Assembly (NCBI GenBank): GCA_018058095.1
Contig: JAGPCO010000002.1
Span: 95,790-159,789 of the forward strand
From: Kofleriaceae bacterium
Lineage (GTDB): Bacteria > Myxococcota_A > Polyangia > Haliangiales > Haliangiaceae
DNA length: 64,000 nt
Reading direction: 5' to 3'
The notes under the pieces were generated by a model. That model saw nothing but the letters and a program-made list of their open reading frames with translations, had not been told where the DNA came from and searched no databases. Below are positions 7,984-26,022 of the stretch, piece by piece. Position 1 is the first letter of the stretch. The number at the start of each line of letters is the position of its first letter. The position numbers and the translations under genes are program-made.

Positions 7984-9530
7984 GGCGTCCCGAACAGGAT
8001 GGTGGCCGAGCTGGGCGTGTACGCGCCGCCGACCGGGGCGTCGATCTCGGCGCGGTTGCGGCAGCTCCAGTCGGCCAGCCCGCCGGCCTCGAAGCTCACC
8101 TCGCACCGGGTCCGGACCCGCTGCACCACGCTGCCGCTGTCGGACACCAGCAGGTAGTAGGCCGACCGCCCGGTCATGGCCGGGATGAGCACGTCGATGC
8201 CGTCGGTGACCGACTCGCTGGCGAAGTCGCCGTGCAGCACGATCGCCAGCTGATCGCCGAGCGGGCCGACCGCGATCCCATCGACGACCACCGGGTTGGC
8301 GCCGAGCTCCTGGAACACGGTCTGCCCCTCGACCGAGGCGGTCACCAGCGCCTCGCCGTAGTCGAACGCGTCGATGACCCGGACCGCGCCGGCGCCGCCG
8401 TCGGTCAGCTCGATCCGCGCCACCCGTACCGCCGGCGCCACCTCGACGTTGTCGAACGGGCTGCCGGTCGGCCCCGGATCGACGAAGAACGGCTCGACCC
8501 CGACCGCCCACACCACCTCGCCGTGGACGGCCAGCCGACGCGCCCGCCACGGCGGCGCCAGCGCCCGCCGGTTGTCGATCTGGACCAGCTCGACCACGTC
8601 GCCGTCGAGCTCGTCGACCGCGCTGCGATCGGCCGGGGCCAGCAGCACCCGGCCGCTGGCCGACACCGCCAGGTCGACGACCGGACCGACCGCGCGAACG
8701 TCGTCAGCGCTCGGCGCCGCCGCCGTGGTCACCACGACCGACGACGGCGCGCACGGCGTCTGCGGGCAGGCGGCGAGCAGAACGGCGATGGTGGCACCGT
8801 CCTCCGACACCGCGACGCGATCCGGAGGGGTCGTGGTCGCCACGTCGGAGCGGGCGCCGCTGGCGCGGTCGATGACGACGAAGCCGGGGCTGGCCCCGCC
8901 GTGGCCGTACACGGCGACGCGGCCGTCGCGCGAGGCGGCGGCGGTCCGGGCCGGGCCGGGCAGGGCGATGGTGCTCTCGGCGAACTGGTGGTCGGACGTG
9001 CGCAGGAGGCGGATCTGGTCGCCGTCGGCGACCGCCACCTCCTCACCGCCGATGGCCGCGACCAGGCCGGGCGTGAACGAGGTGGGGACCTGGCCCTGGT
9101 AGTCGGCGCGGTCGCGGGTCGGATCCATCGTCGCCAGCCGGTTGCTCGGCCCGGCCAGGTACACCATGGGCCGGCGCACCGGCACGGTCACGTCGGCCAC
9201 CTCGCCGACGATGACCGGGGCCGTCGCCACGCCGTACCCGACCAGCCGGTCGTTGTCGCCGCGCAGGAGCGCGCGCAGCGACGTCACCTCGCCGACCGGC
9301 AGGTCACCGAGGTCGAAGCTCGCGCCGTCGAGCGGGGCGGTGATGGTGATGGGCGCGGCGCCGGCCCGGCGCGCCTCGATCGTCACCGTCGCCGCCGAGT
9401 CGGGCGCCAGGGTGGAGTCGTCGGGCACGTCGAGGTGCAGCACCAGGCCGGTCGGCTGCGCGCAGGCCACGGCGGCGCCCGCCGCCAGGATGGCGGGCAG
9501 GACGGCACGTGACACCGGCCAGGGCAACAT
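7980..9530 (-). CDS. Secreted/lipoprotein, beta-propeller-like, unknown function
   Basis: Starting at the ATG at 9530 the product is 516 residues, with a signal ending AAVACAQPTG that could be a lipobox (Cys about 24). An upstream in-frame start at 9566 is also possible. The body is beta-rich with repeated short blade-like strands (for example VAVADGDQIRLL, DGRVAVYGHGG, EDGATIAVLLA), suggesting a propeller. It contains a Cys pair (ACPQTPCAP) and near the C-terminus RTRCEVSFEAGGLADWSCR, probably disulphide-bonded. No enzymatic motif was recognised. It is the first gene of the minus-strand run through PEGA, engB, rimI and coaE. Confidence 0.7.
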   Translation of the reverse strand: MLPWPVSRAVLPAILAAGAAVACAQPTGLVLHLDVPDDSTLAPDSAATVTIEARRAGAAPITITAPLDGASFDLGDLPVGEVTSLRALLRGDNDRLVGYGVATAPVIVGEVADVTVPVRRPMVYLAGPSNRLATMDPTRDRADYQGQVPTSFTPGLVAAIGGEEVAVADGDQIRLLRTSDHQFAESTIALPGPARTAAASRDGRVAVYGHGGASPGFVVIDRASGARSDVATTTPPDRVAVSEDGATIAVLLAACPQTPCAPSSVVVTTAAAPSADDVRAVGPVVDLAVSASGRVLLAPADRSAVDELDGDVVELVQIDNRRALAPPWRARRLAVHGEVVWAVGVEPFFVDPGPTGSPFDNVEVAPAVRVARIELTDGGAGAVRVIDAFDYGEALVTASVEGQTVFQELGANPVVVDGIAVGPLGDQLAIVLHGDFASESVTDGIDVLIPAMTGRSAYYLLVSDSGSVVQRVRTRCEVSFEAGGLADWSCRNRAEIDAPVGGAYTPSSATILFGTP

Positions 9531-9676
9531 CCGCCGCACGCTAGCAACCGGGTGCGGCTGGTTCAACCAGCAACGGCGGCTCGTCGGCGCCGGCCCGAAC
9601 CGGGTTCGCCCGGGTGATCACCGGCGCCGGCGCCGGCCCCGATCACGCCGGGGCGGACGTGATACGACCGGGGCTG

Positions 9677-11410
9677 ATGTCGCTCGAAACCCGCGAGGGA
9701 GAGCCGGCCGGGCCGGTCGGCTCCGAGCTGCCCGCGGTGTTCGGCCGGTACCTGCTGATCCAGCGCCTGTCGCGCGGCGGCATGGGCGAGATCTTCCTGG
9801 CCAAGCACGGCCTGGCCGGGTTCGAGAAGCTGGCGGTCATCAAGAAGGTGCTGGGGCACCTCAGCGCCAACCAGCAGTTCATCTCGCGCTTCATCGACGA
9901 GGCCCAGGTCGCGATCAAGCTGTCGCACGCCAACATCACCCAGGTGTTCGAGGTCGGCCGCATCGGCGACGAGTACTTCCTGGCCATGGAGTACGTCGAG
10001 GGCCGCGACCTGCGCCGGATCCTGGGCAAGCTCGAGCGCCTCGGCCGGCGCATGCCACCCGAGCTGGCGCTGCTCATCGGCCGTGAGCTCGCCAACGGCC
10101 TGGCGTACGCGCACCGCCGCACCGCCGCCGACGGTGGCGCGCTCAACCTGGTGCACTGCGACATCTCGCCGCCCAACGTGCTGGTGTCGTTCGAGGGCGA
10201 GACCAAGGTCATCGACTTCGGCATCGCCCGCAGCGAGCTGCGCACCACCGACAGCGACCCGAAGATGGGCTTTGGCAAGTTCGGCTACATGGCGCCCGAG
10301 CAGCTCATCCGCGGCGCGACGATCGACCACCGGACCGACATCTACGCCGCCGGCGTGGTGATCTTCGAGTGCCTGACCGGGACCCGGCTGTACGAGCCGG
10401 GCCCGAGCCCCGACTACCGCACCCTGGCCCGCGCCGTGGCCCAGGGTGAGCACAAGCGCCCGTCGGAGATCGATCCGGCGCTGGCGGCCTACGACGAGCT
10501 GATCGTGCGGGCGCTGCGGCCGCGGCGCGACGACCGCTACCCGCTGGCGTCGGACCTGCGCGACGCCCTGCAGGCCGCCCTGGTGCAGTGCGCGCCGACG
10601 CTGTCGACCGATCAGCTGGGCTCGTTCGTGCGCGAGCTGTTCGCCGACGAGACCGGCGCCGACCGCGAGCTGGCCGACCGGGTCGCGCGTGCCCACCTGG
10701 CCGACTACCAGGAGGCCCTGTCGACGCAGGCGATCGAGACGGTGTCGTTCGCCCTGGCCGGCGCCTCGGCCGCGACCACCGGCACGGCGCCGCCACCGGC
10801 GCCCGTCGTCGTGGCCGCGCCGGTAGCCCTGCCAGCGCCGGCCGCCCCGGCGCAGGTCGCGTCGGGGACGCAGCCGCTGTCAGGCACCGACCTGGTCGAG
10901 GTGTCGGAGCTCGGCGCGCTGGCGCCGGCGGCCGACCTCCACCGGCCGAGCACCGCCCGGCGCAGCGTGGTCCTGCCGGTGGTGCTCCTGGTGGTGGTGG
11001 GGGTGCTGGTGGCCGTGCTGGTGTGGCCGCGCAGCGGGGTCGCCCCGGTGTCCGGACCGGCCGACGCCGCGGTCTTGGCCGACGCCCGCCCCACCGCCGC
11101 GCCGGTCGATGCGGCGCCGGCCGATGCCGCGCCGGTGGTGGCCCAGGCCGACGCCAGCCGGGCCGACCGGCCCGACCGACCCCGGCCCCGGCCGGACGCC
11201 AGCACGTCCACGGCCCCGGCCGGCGACGCGGTGCTCGAGCAGTTCCGCGCGGTGTCGCGGGAGTACCGTGCCTTCAAGGCCAAGTACGGGGACCGGCTGG
11301 AGGACGCCTGGAACGAGCTGGCCACCTTCGCCCAGTTCTCCAAGCAGGACCGGGCCGGGCTGGCCAGGAAGATCGACAGCTTCCGCGCCAAGATGCGAGC
11401 GGTCGAATAG
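9677..11410 (+). CDS. Receptor-type Ser/Thr protein kinase (Hanks type)
   Basis: The kinase domain spans about residues 22-295: Gly-rich loop RLSRGGMGEIFLAK, Lys in AVIKKVL, catalytic loop VHCDISPPNVLV, DFG as KVIDFGIARSE and APE as YMAPEQL. The catalytic loop is HCD rather than HRD, so this is a non-RD kinase that may not need activation-loop phosphorylation. A single transmembrane helix lies near residue 440 (VVLPVVLLVVVGVLVAVLVW), followed by an Ala/Asp/Pro-rich tail and a charged C-terminal region. The ATG at 9677 (MSLETREG) is preferred over the in-frame GTG at 9614. It is transcribed divergently from the 7980-9530 lipoprotein. Confidence 0.9.
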   Translation: MSLETREGEPAGPVGSELPAVFGRYLLIQRLSRGGMGEIFLAKHGLAGFEKLAVIKKVLGHLSANQQFISRFIDEAQVAIKLSHANITQVFEVGRIGDEYFLAMEYVEGRDLRRILGKLERLGRRMPPELALLIGRELANGLAYAHRRTAADGGALNLVHCDISPPNVLVSFEGETKVIDFGIARSELRTTDSDPKMGFGKFGYMAPEQLIRGATIDHRTDIYAAGVVIFECLTGTRLYEPGPSPDYRTLARAVAQGEHKRPSEIDPALAAYDELIVRALRPRRDDRYPLASDLRDALQAALVQCAPTLSTDQLGSFVRELFADETGADRELADRVARAHLADYQEALSTQAIETVSFALAGASAATTGTAPPPAPVVVAAPVALPAPAAPAQVASGTQPLSGTDLVEVSELGALAPAADLHRPSTARRSVVLPVVLLVVVGVLVAVLVWPRSGVAPVSGPADAAVLADARPTAAPVDAAPADAAPVVAQADASRADRPDRPRPRPDASTSTAPAGDAVLEQFRAVSREYRAFKAKYGDRLEDAWNELATFAQFSKQDRAGLARKIDSFRAKMRAVE

Positions 11411-11439
11411 CGGCTGGGCGCTTGTGGTGGAGGCCTGGA

Positions 11440-11459
11440 AACGCCTACACTTAGGCGTT
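11440..11459 (+). terminator. Hairpin after the kinase gene
   Basis: AACGCCT (11440-11446) and AGGCGTT (11453-11459) form a perfect 7-bp stem with a 6-nt loop 30 bp after the kinase stop. There is no T-run, so its role as a terminator is inferred. Confidence 0.4.
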
Positions 11460-11502
11460 CGGGGGGACGCGGTACGCTTCCTACCAGGCCAGGCCAACAC
11501 GC

Positions 11503-12383
11503 GTGGACTTGTTGACGCTCGGTAATCGCATCGCAGGAGGTTCGGCCTGGGCTCCAGCCGGGCTGTACTCGCGCGTGGTCGCGACCGCGGCACGGGTCGA
11601 GCTGCCGTCGCCGTTGCGGCGGGTCGCCTGGTCGGCCTTCGCCCGGGCGGTCGGGGCCGATCTCGACGAGCCCGAGCAGCCGCTCGATGGGTACCGGACC
11701 CTGGGCGACTTCTTCGCCCGGCGCCTGCGCGCCGGCGCGCGGCCGGTGGCGTCCGATGCCGAGCTGGTGCAGCCATGCGACGGTGTGGTGCTGGCGACCG
11801 GGCAGTGCGACGGGCAACGCGCGGTCCAGGCCAAGGGCCACGACTACACCTTGGCCGAGCTGCTGGCCGACGACACGCTGGCGCAGGAGCTCAGCGGCGG
11901 CACGTTCGCCACCATCTACCTGTCGCCGCGCGACTACCACCGGGTGCACAGCCCGGTGGCCGGGCGCCTGGTCGGCTACCGCCACGTCCCGGGGCGGCTG
12001 TGGCCGGTCGGGCCGCGCTACGTCGAGAAGGTGCCCGACCTGTACACCCGCAACGAGCGGGCCATCGCGGTGATCGAGACGGCGTTTGGCCCGGTCGCGG
12101 TGGTGCTGGTCGGCACCGTCGGGGTCGGCAACCTGTGGCTGCGCTGGGCCGGGCGCGACGGCGCGACCACCGAGGCCCTGCGTGGCCAGCCGGGTCCGAC
12201 CGACGTACCGTGTGCCGCGCCGGTGACCCTCGCCGCTGGCGACGAGCTCGGGGCGTTCCAGCTCGGCTCGACGGTGGTGGTGGTGTACCCGCCGGGCGCG
12301 GTCGAGCTCGACGCCAGCCCGGGCCAGGTGGTGCGCTGCGGCGCCCGCGCTGGCCGGCGCGCCGGCGGGCACGGAGGGGGCCG

Positions 12384-12387
<4 letters not shown>
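11503..12387 (+). CDS. psd: Phosphatidylserine decarboxylase proenzyme
   Basis: The 294-residue product has the family motifs TLGDFFARRLR, VQPCDGVV, YLSPRDYHRVHSP and, near residue 254, FQLGST. LGST is the autocleavage site whose Ser becomes the pyruvoyl group. Psd converts phosphatidylserine to phosphatidylethanolamine at the inner membrane. The start is a GTG at 11503. The stop overlaps the ATG of the following methyltransferase gene (ATGA at 12384-12387). The C-terminal 25 residues after the beta core are Arg/Gly-rich and probably unstructured. Confidence 0.93.
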
Positions 12388-14342
<1,955 letters not shown>

Positions 14343-14558
14343 CGCGCCGCTCGGCCCGCGCCGCTGCCGCCGCCGCGCGCGGGACACCGCCTGACGCCGC
14401 CGGTTGCGGCGCCGCCCTGGTGCCGGCCGTGGTGCGGCGTTGCCATCCGGTGTGCGCCCCGCCACGGCCGCAACTCCTCGGGATTGCTGCGGCAAGGCCC
14501 CGGGAAGGACCTGCCGCCCTGGCGGGTTATGGCGGCTACGCGACCGATCGTGTTCTCA

Positions 14559-14572
14559 CCAAAACATTTTGG
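14559..14572. promoter_or_regulatory. CCAAAA-CA-TTTTGG dyad upstream of the sigma-factor gene
   Basis: A 14-bp inverted repeat with 6-bp arms and a 2-bp spacer sits 56 bp upstream of the sigma-factor start, in a locally AT-rich patch of an otherwise very GC-rich 285-bp gap (14343-14627). The position suits an operator or promoter element. No convincing -35/-10 pair was identified. Confidence 0.4.
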
Positions 14573-14627
14573 CTCGACTCGCGTCTGTAGCTGGAGGGGC
14601 CACGTGCCCCGGGATGAGGACCTGCCG

Positions 14628-15946
<1,319 letters not shown>

Positions 15947-15950
<4 letters not shown>

Positions 15951-16024
15951 CAGGCTGCTGAAACACCGGGCCGGCGGCTCCTGCCGACGGGACGGGCGTT
16001 GTGTTTTCAGCAGCCTGCCGAGAT
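15947..16024. repeat. MITE-like palindromic element, copy 1
   Basis: The element begins CTAGCAGGCTGCTGAAA at the sigma-factor stop codon and ends with TTTTCAGCAGCCTGCCGAG. The termini form an inverted repeat (about 15-18 bp of GCAGGCTGCTGAAAACAC type) around a GC-rich core that includes GCCGGCGGCTCC and GCCGACGGGACGGG. A second, almost identical copy lies at 27598-27676. It can fold into a long hairpin and may serve as a terminator for the sigma gene and for the convergent IPT lipoprotein gene. Confidence 0.85.
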
Positions 16025-16054
16025 CGCAGTCGGCGCTCGGCCGCTCGCGGCCGC

Positions 16055-16462
16055 CTACTTCTTCTTGGTGCCGAGGTCGCCGACGCCGGCCCGCTGGGTC
16101 TCGACGAAGGTGTAGGCCTTGGGCACGACCAGCACGCCGCCCGGCTCGAAGTAGAACTTGATGTCGACCGTCTCGCCCTTGGGGCCGGGCGGCGAGGTGA
16201 CCACGAACTCGTCGTCGCCGATGAACTTGTCGACCACCGCCTGGGTGCTACCGAAGTACACCTTGACGCTGCGGTAGCCATCGTCCTGGAAGCGGTTGCC
16301 GCGGACCGTGACCTTCTGGCCACCGAGGAAGTCGCCCTTGCGCGGCTCGATGGCCGACACCCGCAGGACCTTGTCGTCCTTGCAGCCGGCGGCGGCGAGC
16401 GCCTGCGCGGCCACCACGGCGGCCAGGGTGAACGACGCGGCGGTGCGGGAGAGCTGGACCAT
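16055..16462 (-). CDS. Small IPT/TIG-domain lipoprotein
   Basis: This 135-residue protein has a signal sequence with a lipobox (LAAAGC, Cys about 27). It then shows a single Ig-like IPT/TIG domain: VSAIEPRKGDFLGGQKVTVRGNRF ... VKVYFG ... FVVTSPPGPKGETVDIKFYF. Such domains are common in surface proteins and mediate protein or carbohydrate contact. The C-terminus is a short charged tail ending KKK. It is convergent with the sigma-factor gene. Confidence 0.75.
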   Translation of the reverse strand: MVQLSRTAASFTLAAVVAAQALAAAGCKDDKVLRVSAIEPRKGDFLGGQKVTVRGNRFQDDGYRSVKVYFGSTQAVVDKFIGDDEFVVTSPPGPKGETVDIKFYFEPGGVLVVPKAYTFVETQRAGVGDLGTKKK

Positions 16463-16556
16463 GCCTACACGCTACCACAGGGCGCGCCGCTCCCGCCAAT
16501 CGGGCCCCCTGGATCGGGCGCCTGGACGCAGCGAAGCCGGCCCGGCGTCGGCGCAC

Positions 16557-17822
<1,266 letters not shown>

Positions 17823-17872
17823 GTGATTCTCCCGGGCGGTCGAAGAGGCGGGGCGAGGCGAGCTGAGCGAGC

Positions 17873-18868
<996 letters not shown>

Positions 18869-18976
18869 GCTCACGGCGAGTCTACCCGCGCCGAAATCTA
18901 CCGTCAAAATCGTGGCTTGTTGTCCCTGCCGGGCGCAATTCCACCGGGACCCGCACGGTGTCGCGACCTGGACCGC

Positions 18977-23065
<4,089 letters not shown>

Positions 23066-23138
23066 GGGGCCGGCGCCGGGCGCCGACCTCGACTATAACG
23101 CGCGCCCGCGCCCGGGGCTCGTCGTGGCGTGCCTGGGA

Positions 23139-23516
23139 CTAGGACGCCAGGCGCACGCGCGACAGCAGCTGGGCCAGGGTCCCGCGCCGGGCCTCGACGC
23201 AGAAGTCGCGCAGCAGCCGGGCGTGCAGGCGGGCCATCGCCGTGAAGCGCAGGCCGAGGTCGGTGGTCAGGCCGTCGGCGCCGTCGTTGTGGTGCCGGCA
23301 GATCTCACCGGCAGCCCACAGGGTGTCGGTGGTGCCGGGTAGCTCGAGCTCGACGCCGACGACGGTGCCCGCCGGCGGCGCCACTCCGTGGACGGCGGTC
23401 ATGCCGACGCCGGAGTCGCTGACGTCGCTGCACAACACGCGGACCGGCCGGTCGCGGACGTACGAGGTGCCGAACACGGTGAGCGGGATGCGAAAGCCAA
23501 AGCGTCGTTCGAGCAT
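23139..23516 (-). CDS. PilZ-domain protein
   Basis: The 125-residue product has an N-terminal Arg cluster (ERRFGFR) and the CSDVSDSGVGM segment that corresponds to the PilZ (D/N)xSxxG motif, followed by the beta-barrel VGVELELPG. These are the c-di-GMP-binding elements, although the spacing is not classical and binding is inferred. A GGAGG Shine-Dalgarno (complement of 23524-23528) lies 7 nt upstream of the ATG. A 17-bp dyad lies just upstream at 23540-23556. The gene is divergent from the SpoA-domain gene. Confidence 0.75.
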   Translation of the reverse strand: MLERRFGFRIPLTVFGTSYVRDRPVRVLCSDVSDSGVGMTAVHGVAPPAGTVVGVELELPGTTDTLWAAGEICRHHNDGADGLTTDLGLRFTAMARLHARLLRDFCVEARRGTLAQLLSRVRLAS

Positions 23517-23539
23517 GCCGACCCCTCCAGGTGCGAGAT

Positions 23540-23556
23540 GTAGGATATGATCCTAC
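23540..23556. promoter_or_regulatory. GTAGGAT-ATG-ATCCTAC operator-like dyad
   Basis: A perfect 7-bp inverted repeat with a 3-bp spacer lies 24-40 bp upstream of the PilZ gene start and about 100 bp upstream of the divergent SpoA gene. It is AT-richer than its surroundings. A regulator-binding site is a reasonable inference; the regulator is unknown. Confidence 0.5.
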
Positions 23557-23653
23557 GTCAGCCGCGGATCACCAACTTCTTGCCCGGCCGGCAGCCGGTC
23601 CGGTCGCCGGGGCCGCCGGGCCCGGTTTTTCAGCCGCCCTGAAGGCTGGTAGG

Positions 23654-24688
23654 ATGCCGACACCGATGGACTTTCCGCGCCTGTCCCGGTCGGCTGCCGA
23701 GCTGGAGTCGGCCCTGGCAGGCTGGCTCGGGGCCCGGCACGCGGAGCTGATGCGCGGCATCGGGGTTCGTCTGGACGTGCTCGGGGTGGCGCTGGCGCTG
23801 GTCGGGACCCGGGTCAGCCGGGTCGACGACCCCCAGGCCGCACGGCAGCGCCTGGCCGATCCGGGCGCGGCGGTGGCCCAGATCGCCACTCCGGTCGGGC
23901 TGGTCCGGATCGTCGGTGGTGGCCGCCTGGTCCGGGGTCTGACCCAGCTCGTCCTCGGCGGCCCCGACGAGCTGCCGCTGGCCCGCCCACCGACGCCGGC
24001 CGAGCAGGCGGTGTGGGCGCTGGCGCTGGCGGCCGCGCTCGAGGCGCTCGGCGCCGCCGGCGAGGTCGAGCCGACCGACCTGACCGGGCGCGAGGTGGCG
24101 CCGACGAACGGGGACGTGCTGATCGAGCTGGAGGTCCTGGGCAACGTCCGCGGGGTGGTCGTGGTCGTCGCCCCGGCCGCGCTGGTGATGGCCCGGCCGC
24201 GGCGCGGCCTGGCGACGGTGCCGACCGGTCCGGGCGCGGCCTGGCTCGACGAGGTGCTCGAGCTCCCGGTGCTGGTGGCGCGCTGCGTGCTGGCGGCCGA
24301 CGAGGTCGCCGCGCTGCGCCCGCGCGACGTGCTGGTGCCGAGCTGGGCGGCCGGGCCGGGGCGGGGGCGGCTGGCGGTCGGGCGGGGTGGGGTCGACGTC
24401 GAGATGACCGCGGGCGAGGCCCCGCTCCGGGTCGCTTCGCGGTACCAACGGCTGGCCATGGACGAGCAGCTGGTCGACGATCTCGCGGTCGACGTCACGG
24501 TCGTGGCCGGCACGGTTCGGGCGTCGGCGCGGCGCCTGCTCGAGCTGAGCCCGGGCCAGGTGCTGCCGCTGGGTCGGCGCACCGGGGATCGGGTCGAGTT
24601 GCGCGCCGGCGGCAAGGTCATCGGTGACGGCGAGCTGATCGACGTCGACGGTGAGCTGGCGGTCCGGGTCGTGCGGCTGGCGCCGTGA
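23654..24688 (+). CDS. SpoA-domain protein resembling SctQ/FliM-FliN
   Basis: The 344-residue product (ATG at 23654, GAAGG 8 nt upstream; ATG at 23666 also possible) ends with a SpoA (surface presentation of antigens) domain. This domain is near residues 270-342: LVDDLAVDVTVVAGTVRASARRLLELSPGQVL followed by the barrel VELRAGGKVIGDGELIDVDGELAVRV. SpoA domains form the cytoplasmic ring of flagellar motors and type III secretion systems (FliN, SctQ). The N-terminal 250 residues are Ala/Leu/Val-rich and resemble the SctQ N-terminus only loosely. No other type III secretion gene is in the window, so the partner apparatus is unlinked or absent. Confidence 0.65.
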   Translation: MPTPMDFPRLSRSAAELESALAGWLGARHAELMRGIGVRLDVLGVALALVGTRVSRVDDPQAARQRLADPGAAVAQIATPVGLVRIVGGGRLVRGLTQLVLGGPDELPLARPPTPAEQAVWALALAAALEALGAAGEVEPTDLTGREVAPTNGDVLIELEVLGNVRGVVVVVAPAALVMARPRRGLATVPTGPGAAWLDEVLELPVLVARCVLAADEVAALRPRDVLVPSWAAGPGRGRLAVGRGGVDVEMTAGEAPLRVASRYQRLAMDEQLVDDLAVDVTVVAGTVRASARRLLELSPGQVLPLGRRTGDRVELRAGGKVIGDGELIDVDGELAVRVVRLAP

Positions 24689-24751
24689 GCGGCCCCGGCG
24701 CTCCGCGCCGCCCTTGAACACCCGGGGACGGCGTGGTACCCGGCCTTCGCC

Positions 24752-25156
24752 ATGCCGGTCTATGAATACGGTTGTACTGCCTGCGGCAAGGAATTCGAGT
24801 ACCAGCAGCGGATGGCCGATCCGCCCAAGACGGTGTGTGAGGCCTGCGGCGGCGCGCTCGAGCGGCTCATCTCCCGCTCGGCGTTCCAGTTCAAGGGCGG
24901 CGGCTGGTACAAGGACCTGTACTCGTCGAGCAAGCCCGACGCCGGCGGCGGATCGTCGGCCGGTGCGACCAGCACGGGCACCGGCACGAGCGGCACCGGC
25001 ACCGGCACCGGCACCGGCACCGGTGGCAGCGGCGGTGGTGATGGCGGCGGCGGCGGCGGCGGCGCGGCGCCGGCGGGCGGCGGCGGCGGTGGTGGCAGCA
25101 CGCCGAGCGGCGGCAGCAGCGGCGGCGGCGGCGGCTCGGCGGCGAGCACGTCGTGA
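24752..25156 (+). CDS. FmdB-type zinc-ribbon protein with Gly-rich tail
   Basis: Residues 1-55 are a classic FmdB regulatory-family zinc ribbon: MPVYEYGCTACGKEFEYQQ ... CEACGGALERLIS ... FKGGGWYKDLY. The remaining 80 residues are Gly/Thr/Ser low complexity, including a GT-repeat run and poly-Gly. FmdB-type proteins are small putative nucleic-acid-binding or regulatory proteins whose function is poorly defined. The final four bases overlap the GTG start of folD, so the two are coupled. Confidence 0.85.
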   Translation: MPVYEYGCTACGKEFEYQQRMADPPKTVCEACGGALERLISRSAFQFKGGGWYKDLYSSSKPDAGGGSSAGATSTGTGTSGTGTGTGTGTGGSGGGDGGGGGGGAAPAGGGGGGGSTPSGGSSGGGGGSAASTS

Positions 25157-26010
25157 CCGCGCGTCTCCTCGACGGCGCCGCGCTGGCGGCGACCGTTCGC
25201 GCCGAGGTCGCGACCCGGGCCGCGGCGCTGCGGGCGCGCGGCCACGCGCCCACGCTGGCGGTGGTGCTCGTCGGCGACGATCCGGCGTCGGCGGTGTACG
25301 TCAAGGCCAAGACCCGGGCCGCGCTCGAGGCCGGGGTCGACCCGGTCGATCATCGCCTGCCGGCCAGCACCAGCCAGGCCGAGCTGCTGGCGCTGGTCGC
25401 CACCCTCAACGCGGACCCCAGCGTCGACGGCATCCTGGTCCAGCTGCCGCTGCCGCGTGGCCTCGACACCGACGCGGTGATCGCGGCCATCGACCCGGCC
25501 AAGGACGTCGATGGCCTGCACCCGATCAACCTCGGCCTGCTGGCGCAGGGCCGGCCGCGCTTCGTGCCGTGTACCCCACGCGGCTGCATGCACCTGCTGG
25601 CCCACGCCGGCGTCGACCTGACCGGCGCGCGCGCCGTCGTGCTCGGGCGCAGCGTCCTGGTCGGCAAGCCGATGGCGCTCCTGCTGACCAACAGCAACGC
25701 CACCGTCACCCTGTGCCACTCGCACACGCGCGGCCTGGCCGACGAGGTTCGCCGCGCCACCGTCGTCATCGCCGCGATCGGTCGCCCGCACATGGTCGAG
25801 GCCTCGTGGATCGCCGACGGCGCCGTGGTGATCGACGTCGGCATCAACCGCACCGGTGACGGCAAGCTGGTCGGCGACGTCGCGCCGGCGGCGGTCGAAC
25901 GCGCCGCGGCCGTGACGCCGGTGCCGCGCGGCGTCGGGCCGATGACCATCGCCTGCCTGCTCGAGAACACCGTCGACGCCTGCGCACGCCGACGCGGCCG
26001 ACGCGGCTGA
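25153..26010 (+). CDS. folD: Bifunctional methylenetetrahydrofolate dehydrogenase/cyclohydrolase
   Basis: The 285-residue product shows the FolD motifs: SAVYVKAKTRA with the catalytic Tyr/Lys near residues 50-54, DGILVQLPLP, DVDGLHP, PCTPRG, the NADP site VLGRSVLVGKPMALLL and the C-terminal PVPRGVGPMTIACLLENT. FolD interconverts methylene-, methenyl- and 10-formyl-tetrahydrofolate. The start is GTG at 25153, overlapping the FmdB stop. The length is normal for the family. Confidence 0.96.
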   Translation: MTARLLDGAALAATVRAEVATRAAALRARGHAPTLAVVLVGDDPASAVYVKAKTRAALEAGVDPVDHRLPASTSQAELLALVATLNADPSVDGILVQLPLPRGLDTDAVIAAIDPAKDVDGLHPINLGLLAQGRPRFVPCTPRGCMHLLAHAGVDLTGARAVVLGRSVLVGKPMALLLTNSNATVTLCHSHTRGLADEVRRATVVIAAIGRPHMVEASWIADGAVVIDVGINRTGDGKLVGDVAPAAVERAAAVTPVPRGVGPMTIACLLENTVDACARRRGRRG

Positions 26011-26022
26011 CGCGGCGCTCGC

